The position numbers and the translations under genes were made by a program. The notes beneath the pieces are model-generated. The model had not been told where the DNA came from and ran no database searches. It was given only the letters and a program-made list of their open reading frames with translations. This document shows, in pieces, positions 57,178-64,000 of a stretch of DNA of 64,000 nucleotides. Numbering within the stretch: position 1 is the stretch's first letter; every line of letters begins with the position of its first letter. The DNA is from JAFAMS01 sp963715815 (lineage in GTDB: Bacteria > Vulcanimicrobiota > Vulcanimicrobiia > Vulcanimicrobiales > Vulcanimicrobiaceae), in the NCBI GenBank assembly GCA_963715815.1, contig OY970278.1:2604001-2668000 (forward strand), in the 5' to 3' direction.

Positions 57178-58000
57178 GGGTTGTCTCGGAATTTCGGAAG
57201 ACGCCGGGGATGAGTCCTATGGCGTCGAGCTCGGCCATAAAACGGGCCAGACCGCTCCGCGCCGAGAGATCGAGTTTGAAGTTCAATACGGAGTAGTACT
57301 GCTCGTAGAACTCGGGCGTGCGCGGGCTCAGCTCCTGGGCGCGAGCGACGACGCGCGCCATATTCTTCTCTCCCCATGCTTGCGCAGCAGCGAGCGCCTC
57401 GATCGCCGCATCGACCGCTTTGGGCTGGCGCTTGTAGACGTCGTTGCGAACGACCCACACGGCGAAGACCATATCGGCCTCCGTCCATTCGTGCCACAGG
57501 TGCGAGAGATCGTAGAGGTGCGCAGGATCGATCTTATCGCGTGCGTTGAGCGCCTTATCGCCGATCAAAAGCGCGGGCTGGTGCATCTGCGCAGCGTAAA
57601 ACGGATCTTCCGTCGAGACGAACGCGGCGCGCACTCCGTAGCGGCGTTCGAGGAGAATCTGAAGTAAGCCACGCCCACTCGCCGACTCACGCGTGACGGC
57701 AATCTCCGCGCCGTCCAAGAGGTGCGGCGGTTGCTCCGAGATCAACAACACGGACCAGGCGTAGTCGCGCGCGCCGATGCAGGGTCCGTCGATCACCGTC
57801 AGCTCATCCGAGTGACGCGCGAAATGCGCGGCGCTGATCGGACCCATGTCCAAATTTCCGCGGATCGTTTCGATATTCAAACGCGATGGAACGCCGCTGA
57901 TAAGCTCGCCCGGAAAGTTTATCGTACCCTCGTCAAAGGCGAGGTACAGCGGAAGATCGTTGAGATACTCGATCCGCCCGCAGCGAATCGCTTCAGGCAA
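57164..58000 (-). CDS. mqnA: Chorismate dehydratase
   Basis: 278 residues. First committed step of the futalosine pathway (chorismate to 3-enolpyruvoyl-benzoate). Periplasmic-binding-like fold: 'CGRIEYLNDLPLYLAF' (G-x-I-x-Y-L-N), 'GVPSRLNIETIRGNLDMGPISAAHFAR' (V-P-x-x-L-N and the I-S-A motif), 'GARDYAWSVLLIS', 'ALLIGDKALNARDKID' and 'YDLSHLWHEWTEADMVFAVW' (G-D-x-A-L and L-x-x-x-W-x-x-x-T-G/E-L-P-F-V-F equivalents). Start overlaps mqnE by 8 nt. Confidence 0.9.
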   Translation of the reverse strand: MPEAIRCGRIEYLNDLPLYLAFDEGTINFPGELISGVPSRLNIETIRGNLDMGPISAAHFARHSDELTVIDGPCIGARDYAWSVLLISEQPPHLLDGAEIAVTRESASGRGLLQILLERRYGVRAAFVSTEDPFYAAQMHQPALLIGDKALNARDKIDPAHLYDLSHLWHEWTEADMVFAVWVVRNDVYKRQPKAVDAAIEALAAAQAWGEKNMARVVARAQELSPRTPEFYEQYYSVLNFKLDLSARSGLARFMAELDAIGLIPGVFRNSETTRVAS

Positions 58001-59120
58001 TTGCGAGCTCCGGAGTCCAATCGTATGGAAACGTCTCGTACGTTGAGTTTCTGCGGACCGGCTCGTAGCCGGCTTCCTCGATCAAGCGGCGGAATTGGCG
58101 ATCGTCGACGTATTGCCCCGACTGCGTTCCCGCGCTGTGATAGATGCGCTCCTCATCGGTCGAGCCGTGCGTGCCATCCATGTCGTCGGCACCGAACTGC
58201 AGCGCAACCTGGCAGACCTGCAGGCCCTGGATCATCCAGTATGCCTTGATGTGATCGAAGTTGTGCAGCATCAGGCGCGCGACTGCAAACATCCGGATGT
58301 CGTCGAGGCCACTCGTCCAGCCGCAGTCTGAGAGCTCGTTGCCGTCCGGATGGAAGGCGAGCGGGATAAACGCATTGTAGCCCGGCGAGCGCATTTGCGA
58401 TTCACGCAGCAGAATAAGGTGCTCGAGTCGCTCTTCGAGTGTCTCGATCGTTCCGTACAGCATCGTCGCGTTCGATGCGATCCCAACGCGATGCGCTTCT
58501 TCGTGAACGTTCAGCCAATCGGCGGTCGTGACTTTGTTGGGGCAGACGATGTCGCGGAAGCGTTGGCTGAAGATCTCGGCGCCGCCGCCGTTGATGTTGT
58601 CGAGACCGGCTTCGCGCAGCTTCACGAGCGTATCGTGGTGGCTGAGGCGGTGCCGTCGCGAGAGATAGTCGATCTCTGCAGCGGTGAAGAGCGAAAGCTG
58701 CACGTGCGGTGCACGTTCGCGCATCCGCCGCATAAGGGGCAGCCAATAGTCGAGCGAGAGCTGACGCGGATCGTGACCGCCGACAATGTGAATTTGATTG
58801 AAGTTCGCGCCGGTCTCGAACACCTTGTCGAAGACCTGGTCCGCCGACATGCGGATCGCGCCCTCTTCCTTTTCACCGCGCGCAAACGAACAGAACTTGC
58901 ACGACGCGTAGCAGACGTTCGTCGAGTTGATGTAGCGGTTGAGAACGTAGTAGACGTTCTTGCCGCTCTTGCGCTCTTTTTGCGTCTTCGCCAGGCGACC
59001 GAGTGTATGCAAATCGGCGGTGCGCCAGAGCGTCATCCCGTCGTCGAGTGAGAGGGGGATGCCCTCGTCGAGCTTGTGCTCGATCGGCTTGAGTGCCGGG
59101 TCCAGTATCGCCGTCGTCAT
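57993..59120 (-). CDS. mqnE: Aminofutalosine synthase
   Basis: 375 residues from ATG 59120; upstream in-frame codons belong to the PAP2 region. Radical SAM: 'STNVCYASCKFCSFARGEKEEGA' pieces hold the C-x3-C-x2-C. 'FNQIHIVGGHDPRQLSLDYWLPLM' (H-I-V-G-G marks MqnE, against Q-G-G in MqnC), 'LDNINGGGAEIFSQRFRDIVCPNKV' and 'NATMLYGTIETLEERLEHLILLRE', ending 'NAFIPLAFHPDGNEL'. Joins 3-enolpyruvoyl-benzoate with adenosine from SAM. First mqn gene of the operon mqnE-mqnA-mqnC. Confidence 0.93.
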   Translation of the reverse strand: MTTAILDPALKPIEHKLDEGIPLSLDDGMTLWRTADLHTLGRLAKTQKERKSGKNVYYVLNRYINSTNVCYASCKFCSFARGEKEEGAIRMSADQVFDKVFETGANFNQIHIVGGHDPRQLSLDYWLPLMRRMRERAPHVQLSLFTAAEIDYLSRRHRLSHHDTLVKLREAGLDNINGGGAEIFSQRFRDIVCPNKVTTADWLNVHEEAHRVGIASNATMLYGTIETLEERLEHLILLRESQMRSPGYNAFIPLAFHPDGNELSDCGWTSGLDDIRMFAVARLMLHNFDHIKAYWMIQGLQVCQVALQFGADDMDGTHGSTDEERIYHSAGTQSGQYVDDRQFRRLIEEAGYEPVRRNSTYETFPYDWTPELAIA

Positions 59121-59134
59121 CTTGGTTTCGGTCA

Positions 59135-59701
59135 CTATTCTAAGCGTGGTTCCTTTGCCTCCACGACTAGGGTCGCAGCACGCAAGCTGCACACGACGGC
59201 AATCGCGAGGAGCCATCCACCGATGATATCGGTCGGGAAGTGCGCTCCCATGGCGAGCCGCGACCAGTCGATCACGACGGACCATGCAAAGAGCAGGCCG
59301 CTGACCGCAATGCGCACGGCAAGCGGTAGGTCAGAGAGCCAAATCATCAGCGCCCACAACCCGTAGAACGCAAGGCCCAGAGCGGAGTGCCCGCTCGAAT
59401 ACGACGCCGACGTCTCGTGCACGAGCAGCCAATGGTCGGGGCGCGGACGATGGAAGAGATCCTTGAAGCGGTCGCTGATGATCCACGTCAGCAGCAGCGC
59501 GCCGATCGCAAAAGCGACGTGTCCGCGCCAACGCGGCAAGAAGATCGCTGCCACGATCGTGACGACGCAGAGCGCGGCGTAGGTTTGAAAGAGACCGCTG
59601 CGATAGGCCACGTAAGCGAAGGCTAAGCCGTGCCCGAGAAGTGCTTGTCCCGCGAGATCGAACGCGCCGGGTGGACGCCACGAAACGGCAGCGCCGAGCA
59701 C
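59135..59701 (-). CDS. PAP2-superfamily membrane phosphatase
   Basis: 188 residues as drawn from GTG 59701; the frame is open upstream with a further hydrophobic stretch ('LSAISAVSLALYVVLGAAV') but no usual start codon, so the true N-terminus is uncertain. Phosphatase motifs are in order: 'DRFKDLFHRPRPD' (K-x6-R-P), 'SASYSSGHSALGLAFYG' (P-S-G-H equivalent S-S-G-H) and 'WSRLAMGAHFPTDIIGGWLL' (S-R-x5-H-x3-D). About five membrane helices. Likely dephosphorylates undecaprenyl pyrophosphate or phosphatidic acid. Upstream of and probably cotranscribed with mqnE (14 bp). Confidence 0.85.
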   Translation of the reverse strand: MLGAAVSWRPPGAFDLAGQALLGHGLAFAYVAYRSGLFQTYAALCVVTIVAAIFLPRWRGHVAFAIGALLLTWIISDRFKDLFHRPRPDHWLLVHETSASYSSGHSALGLAFYGLWALMIWLSDLPLAVRIAVSGLLFAWSVVIDWSRLAMGAHFPTDIIGGWLLAIAVVCSLRAATLVVEAKEPRLE

Positions 59702-59747
59702 GACGTACAGCGCGAGCGAGACCGCGGAGATCGCCGATAGCCGAAGA

Positions 59748-62072
59748 CTACGCGCCTTGCGCGAAGAGATTGCCTTGGCCGCTATCGTTCTTGCCGAGCC
59801 GCGGCGCGATCGTCTCGAGCTCCGCGACGCCGAGCAGAATACGCCGAGGTTTCGTCCCTTCGTGCGGTCCGACGACTTTGAAGTCTTCGAGCTGCTTCAT
59901 GATCCGCACAGCACGTGGATGGCCGATCGAAAAGCGCGTTTGCAGCTGTGCGGTCGACGCGAAGCTCGTTTCGATGATGAACTTCGCGGCTTCGTACGCC
60001 AGCGGGTCGACGTTGCGCTTTTCCTCGTCGTCGCCGATCGGCACGATCTCGAGATCGACGCGGTTTTCGGGATTGCCCTGCGCAGCCCAGTGCGCCACCA
60101 GACGATTGATCTCGCCAACGGTTATGAACGCGCCTTGGACGCGCACGGGCTTAGGCGCGTCGATCGGCAGATACAGCATGTCGCCGCGGCCAAGCAATCG
60201 CTCCGCACCCGGCATGTCGAGAATCGTACGCGAATCGATTTGCGATGAGACTGCGAAGGAGATGCGCGATGGAATGTTGGCTTTGATGATGCCGGTAATG
60301 ACATCGACCGAGGGACGCTGCGTCGCGACGACGAGATGAATTCCGGTCGCGCGTGCCAGCTGCGCGAGCCGGCAGATCGTCGTCTCGACTTTCGCGGGAG
60401 CAACCAGCATGAGATCGGCGAGCTCGTCGATCACGATCACGACGTGCGGCAGCGGTTCCTCCGGGAACTTTGCGTTGTACTCTTCGATCTTGCGAACGCC
60501 GGCGCGTGCAAAGCGCTCGTAGCGTTCGTCCATCTTCTTCGTCATGTCGAACAGTGCGCCGGCGGCCATGCGCGGATCGGTAACGACGTCGGTCACCAAA
60601 TGTGGGATGCCGTTGTAAACGATCAGCTCGACGCGTTTCGGATCGATCATCAAGAGCTGAACTTGTTTCGGTGTCGCCGATACGAGTAGCGATGCAATGA
60701 TCGTGTTGAGGCAAACGCTCTTACCGGAACCGGTCGCACCCGCGACGAGCAAGTGCGGCATCTTGCCGAGATCGCCGATAACGGGCCTGCCGGTAATATC
60801 TTTTCCGAGCGCCATCGGCAGCGGTGGAATCGTGCCGCGATGCGGAAGCGCTTCGAGAATCTCGCGAATCGCCACGACCGATACGATCGAGTTGGGCACC
60901 TCAATGCCGACTGCGGATTTGCCGGGGATCGGGGCCTCGATGCGGATCGACGTCGCGGCCAGCGCGAGCGCAATGTCGTCGGCGAGCGACGAGATGCGCG
61001 CAATCTTGACGCCGCGCTCCGGCTTGAGCTCGTAGCGCGTAATCGCCGGCCCGCGCTCGATGTGGACGACCTTTCCACCGACGCCGAAGCTCGAGAGCGT
61101 GTCTTCGAGCAAAACCGCGCGACTCGCGTCGTCGTTCTTTTGCACTTGCGGTGGATCGAACATTCCAAGATCCGGCAGGCGATAATCGGCCGATGCAACG
61201 ACTGCGGGCGCCGCCTCGTATTCGCCGGTTATCGCGGAGTCTTCGTCGTCGTCTTCCTCATCTTCTTCGAGCTCTTCATCGAGCTCTTCATCGTCATCTA
61301 AGTCCTCGTCGTCGTCCTCGTCCTCATCGTCGTCTTCCATCGCTTCGGGCTCGCCCGAATCGTGCAGCACTTTCGGCTCGATCGTGGTCGGCGTCGGCGG
61401 CGGCATAATGGTCTCGACGATAGTATAGGAAGGAACGGGAACGATCGGTGCGGGCGCGGGCTCGTCGGTGCGCTCGACTTCGGGCAAGTTGAACGCTTCG
61501 CGCAACGTCTTCGGTGACTGCACGGCCGGTAGCTGCGGTTTCTCACCGCCGCTCGGCGCGAGGCGCGTACGCAGCATATGGATCAATGCCGTGGCGTGCT
61601 TGATCGTCCATCCGATCGTGCGCTTGAGCGAAACATTTGTCACCCAAACCGTGAGCGCAAGCGCCGACAGAATAATAACGATCGTCGCACCGGCCGTGCC
61701 GAACAGCCAGCGCAGCGCCTCCCATAAATGAGAACCGACGACGCCGCCCATCGGACCGTAGACGGCACACACGATGAGGAAGTAGCCGAGCGCTGCACCG
61801 CCGAGCACGGCGATCATTTGCGGGACGTTGATCTCGAGGAAAACGATCGCCCCTATTAGCGCGACGAGGACCGGCAAGTAGATTGCGGCGGCACCGAAGA
61901 GCGCGTGCAACGCCCATGCGGTCAGCGAGCCGATGAAACCGGCGCGAGCCGACGGCAAAGCTAGCGCGATCCCAAAAAAGACCGCAAACCCCAAGGCCGC
62001 GATTCCGACAAGCTCGCCTTGAAGGCGGAGCCGCGTCCTTGCCGCCGGTTTCCGGCGAACGCGAGACGACAT
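59748..62072 (-). CDS. ftsK: DNA translocase FtsK/SpoIIIE
   Basis: 774 residues. Four N-terminal membrane helices (about 20-145). The linker contains an extreme acidic run at residues about 246-278, almost all Asp/Glu. The motor has the alpha domain, Walker A 'LLVAGATGSGKSVCLNTIIASLL' pieces (about 445-452), Walker B 'PHVVIVIDELADLMLV' and 'LARATGIHLVVATQRPSVDVITGIIKANIPSRISF' pieces. The C-terminal gamma winged helix 'STAQLQTRFSIGHPRAVRIMKQLEDFKVVGPHEG' pieces would read KOPS/SRS-like sequences. Pumps DNA through the septum and aids XerCD at dif. Confidence 0.95.
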   Translation of the reverse strand: MSSRVRRKPAARTRLRLQGELVGIAALGFAVFFGIALALPSARAGFIGSLTAWALHALFGAAAIYLPVLVALIGAIVFLEINVPQMIAVLGGAALGYFLIVCAVYGPMGGVVGSHLWEALRWLFGTAGATIVIILSALALTVWVTNVSLKRTIGWTIKHATALIHMLRTRLAPSGGEKPQLPAVQSPKTLREAFNLPEVERTDEPAPAPIVPVPSYTIVETIMPPPTPTTIEPKVLHDSGEPEAMEDDDEDEDDDEDLDDDEELDEELEEDEEDDDEDSAITGEYEAAPAVVASADYRLPDLGMFDPPQVQKNDDASRAVLLEDTLSSFGVGGKVVHIERGPAITRYELKPERGVKIARISSLADDIALALAATSIRIEAPIPGKSAVGIEVPNSIVSVVAIREILEALPHRGTIPPLPMALGKDITGRPVIGDLGKMPHLLVAGATGSGKSVCLNTIIASLLVSATPKQVQLLMIDPKRVELIVYNGIPHLVTDVVTDPRMAAGALFDMTKKMDERYERFARAGVRKIEEYNAKFPEEPLPHVVIVIDELADLMLVAPAKVETTICRLAQLARATGIHLVVATQRPSVDVITGIIKANIPSRISFAVSSQIDSRTILDMPGAERLLGRGDMLYLPIDAPKPVRVQGAFITVGEINRLVAHWAAQGNPENRVDLEIVPIGDDEEKRNVDPLAYEAAKFIIETSFASTAQLQTRFSIGHPRAVRIMKQLEDFKVVGPHEGTKPRRILLGVAELETIAPRLGKNDSGQGNLFAQGA
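61240..61338 (-). repeat. Low-complexity GAC/GAA tract coding the FtsK acidic linker
   Basis: About 100 bp of near-triplet repeats (GAC, GAT, GAG, GAA on the coding strand) encode 33 residues of which about 30 are Asp or Glu. Such tracts change length readily. Confidence 0.75.
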
Positions 62073-62106
62073 TGTGGGCTTGGTTCGGCGGGGGTGGGGT
62101 TCGCGC

Positions 62107-62979
62107 CTAGCGGAGTCGCACGTCGAGAGCGTCGCGCAAACCGTCGCCGAGCAGGTTGAATCCGAGCACGACCAGTGTTATCGATGCACCCGGAAAGATC
62201 AGCGCCCACGGGGCGGAGAGCCAGTAGTCGCGCGCGTCGTTGAGCATCGCGCCCCATTCTGGGGTCGGCGGGCGCGCGCCGAGTCCAAGATACGAAAGGC
62301 CCGCGGCTTCCAACTCTGCCGTCGCGATCCCGAGAGTGGCTTGCACCAGGAGCGGCGCCAAGATGTTCGGCAGCACGTGCCGGATCAAAATTCGCGGCAC
62401 GAGCGCACCAACCGCACGCGCTGCTTCAATATATTCCGTCTCTTTTACGGCGAGGACGGCCGAACGGCAGAGCCGCGCATACTGCGGAATGTAAACGATG
62501 CCGACCGCGATCATCAGGTTGTTGATGCTCGGCCCCAAGATCGTCGCGATGGCGATAGCAAGAATGATCGACGGAAACGCGAGCATCAAATCCATCGCGG
62601 CCATCAACATCGACTCGAGCCGGCCCCCAAAGTATCCCGCGAGGAGTCCGATCAACGTGCCGACGCTGATCGCAAGTCCGACCGCGACGAATCCGATCCG
62701 AATCGAAATGCGAGCGCCGAATAAAATGCGCGCAAACATGTCGCGGCCGAGCTTGTCGGTTCCTAGTGGGTGCGCGAAACTCGGCGCTTGTGCGCCCGCA
62801 GCAATGTTTTGCGCGAGGGGATCGTAGTGCGACAAGAGCGGCGCGAAGATAGCCGCAAGCACCAATACGACCACGATGATGAGGCCCGCAATCGCGCCGG
62901 GCGTGCGCCGAAGACGATTCCAGACGTCGAGACCGTAGCTGCGGGTTTGCGTCAGCGGCTCCGCCGCCGCGAGACTCAA
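62107..62979 (-). CDS. ABC transporter permease, DppC/OppC type
   Basis: 290 residues. N-terminal OppC_N segment with first helix ('AIAGLIIVVVLVLAAIFAPLLSHYDP'), then 'HPLGTDKLGRDMFARILFGARISIRIG' pieces (the H-x-L-G-T-D-x-x-G-R-D signature) and the permease EAA loop 'TEYIEAARAVGALVPRILIRHVLPNIL' pieces, ending 'SYLGLGARPPTPEWGAML'. Six membrane helices. Imports peptides, nickel or similar. No binding-protein or DppB gene adjoins it here; the family 5 binding protein at 17.8 kb is a possible partner. ATG overlaps the RNase J stop (ATGA). Confidence 0.92.
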   Translation of the reverse strand: MSLAAAEPLTQTRSYGLDVWNRLRRTPGAIAGLIIVVVLVLAAIFAPLLSHYDPLAQNIAAGAQAPSFAHPLGTDKLGRDMFARILFGARISIRIGFVAVGLAISVGTLIGLLAGYFGGRLESMLMAAMDLMLAFPSIILAIAIATILGPSINNLMIAVGIVYIPQYARLCRSAVLAVKETEYIEAARAVGALVPRILIRHVLPNILAPLLVQATLGIATAELEAAGLSYLGLGARPPTPEWGAMLNDARDYWLSAPWALIFPGASITLVVLGFNLLGDGLRDALDVRLR

Positions 62980-64000
62980 ACCTCCATCACCACCGGTACG
63001 ACGATCGGGCGGCGCTTCGAACGCGTATAAATCGCTTCGGCTAAAGCTACGCGGATCGTTTCCTTGACGTTGTGCACGTCGCGGATTCCCTCGGCCGAAA
63101 CACGATCGAGGACGGTGCGAAGCCCCGTCTTGAGATCGTCGAGCACTTTTCCGTCGGATTCCGGAATGTAGAAGACGCCGCGCGTAATGAGATCGGGACC
63201 GGCGACGATCCGCGCTTCTTCGGCGTCGATCGTAACCACGACCATCATGATCCCATCGCTGCTAAGATGCCGTCGATCGCGCAGCACCGCGTCGCCGATG
63301 TCGCCCACGCCCGAACCATCGACGAACACGTTTCCGCCGTACGTTTTGCCGACTTTACCGGACATCTCTTCCGTGAATTGGATGACGTCGCCGTTCTCGC
63401 AGACGAGGATGTTCGAGGGATCGACGCCGGTGCGCTCGGCGAGCTTTCCGTGCGTAACGAGCATTCGGTATTCGCCGTGCACCGGAATGAAATGCTCGGG
63501 GCGAATCAGGTTGAGCATCAGCAGCAGCTCTTCTTGCGATGCGTGTCCCGAGACGTGTGCGGGATTTGATGCTGCCGCCCCCGGCCCGGTCGCACCGTGA
63601 TAAACGATCGCGCCGAGACGGTACAAATTATTGATCGTGCGGCTGACCGCTTTCTCGTTGCCCGGGATCGGCGTCGCGCTGACGACGACGGTATCGCCCG
63701 CGACGATTTGCATCTTCGGATGATCGCGGACCGAAAGACGCGAGAGCGCCGACATCGGCTCGCCCTGCGAACCGGTCGTCATCACCACGATCTGCTCGCG
63801 TGGATAGTCGTCGATGTCATCGACACGTATCTGCAAGCCAGGGGGTATGCGCAGATACTTTAGCTCGCTGGCAAAGTGCACAACGTTGACGAGCGAGCGT
63901 CCGAGAAACGCGATTTTGCGATCGAAGCGTTCGACCTGATCGACGACCTGCTGAATGCGCGGAACGTTCGAGGCAAACGACGCGACGATGATACGCCCGG
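62976..64000 (-). CDS. rnj: Ribonuclease J, C-terminal part (truncated by window edge)
   Basis: The frame is open to the right edge, so about 340 C-terminal residues are seen. It begins in the beta-CASP domain ('RIIVASFASNVPRIQQVVDQVERFDRKIAFLGRSL' pieces). It continues with 'MTTGSQGEPMSALSRLS', 'VVVSATPIPGNEKAVSRTINNLYRLG', the metal motif 'VSGHASQEELLLMLNLIRPEHFIPVHGEYRML' pieces and a C-terminal domain 'RPIVVPVVMEV'. 5'-exo/endonuclease of mRNA decay and rRNA maturation. The apparent ATG/GTG at 63881 is internal. Confidence 0.94.
   Translation of the reverse strand, partial: GRIIVASFASNVPRIQQVVDQVERFDRKIAFLGRSLVNVVHFASELKYLRIPPGLQIRVDDIDDYPREQIVVMTTGSQGEPMSALSRLSVRDHPKMQIVAGDTVVVSATPIPGNEKAVSRTINNLYRLGAIVYHGATGPGAAASNPAHVSGHASQEELLLMLNLIRPEHFIPVHGEYRMLVTHGKLAERTGVDPSNILVCENGDVIQFTEEMSGKVGKTYGGNVFVDGSGVGDIGDAVLRDRRHLSSDGIMMVVVTIDAEEARIVAGPDLITRGVFYIPESDGKVLDDLKTGLRTVLDRVSAEGIRDVHNVKETIRVALAEAIYTRSKRRPIVVPVVMEV

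Noticed and set aside
1..64000. CRISPR arrays, rRNA or tRNA genes, insertion sequences
   Set aside because: No regularly spaced repeats, no recognisable tRNA cloverleaf or rRNA segments and no transposase-like protein were found by reading both strands.

Overview
The window is a gene-dense bacterial chromosome segment of moderately high GC (roughly 58-60% by eye). It is about 90% coding and has no gene-free stretch longer than 300 bp. I saw no tRNA, rRNA, CRISPR array or recognisable transposase. Gene content fits a deep-branching environmental bacterium: a dnaG-rpoD pair, menaquinone synthesis by the futalosine route, RNase J, secreted sedolisin and Pro-rich proteins, and a KGG-repeat stress protein. 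Candidatus Eremiobacterota (WPS-2) or a neighbouring phylum is my best guess from gene content alone and is unverified.

Layout. 1-4.7 kb: end of a proline dehydrogenase, two secreted unknowns, a KGG protein, a HEAT-cyclophilin fusion and a D-2-hydroxyacid dehydrogenase. 4.7-7.7 kb: rpoD and dnaG. 7.8-9.6 kb: an ArsP-type permease divergent from a peroxiredoxin whose peroxidatic position is an in-frame TGA followed by a SECIS-like hairpin, so a probable selenoprotein. 9.7-14.9 kb: ATP-grasp, two tandem methyltransferase-like genes, a metallo-beta-lactamase hydrolase, an HD phosphohydrolase and a nitrilase. Three of these six genes carry single-base insertions. 15-20.6 kb: a secreted sedolisin flanked by two related small exported proteins, an oligopeptide-binding protein and a MetC-type lyase. 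20.6-26.1 kb: an HPt protein, then a minus-strand run of ppdK, a split chromate transporter and a ThDP enzyme.

26.2-34.5 kb: a near-complete arginine regulon, argB facing argF-argR-argG-argH-argC-argJ-argD. The genes are coupled by 4-26 nt overlaps. The 39-bp argB/argF gap holds two interleaved divergent promoters and two ARG-box-like palindromes. 34.5-35.8 kb: a three-gene cobalt-type nitrile hydratase or thiocyanate hydrolase with the beta subunit split in two. 35.8-44.6 kb: a DMT exporter, arylamine N-acetyltransferase, SDR, serine hydrolase, glyS, MmcQ, VOC protein, rlmN, family 4 UDG, YbjQ and a glycosyltransferase.

44.6-50.6 kb: prfB with its +1 frameshift site, a 122-bp duplication of the prfB 5' end enclosing a 1.5-kb insert with one unknown secreted gene, a cupin and secA. 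50.6-55.9 kb: an LCP protein, rimO, yajQ and rodZ, divergent from mnmA. 56-59.7 kb: mqnC, mqnA, mqnE and a PAP2 phosphatase. 59.7-64 kb: ftsK with an extreme acidic linker, a dppC-type permease and a truncated RNase J.

Two points matter for using this annotation. First, ten places need one base skipped to restore a conserved protein, always an extra base and never a missing one. They fall in the ATP-grasp, MBL, HD, prfB and rimO genes. I treat them as probable sequence errors because prfB is essential. Second, the TGA in the peroxiredoxin is not one of these: the frame is unbroken through it.
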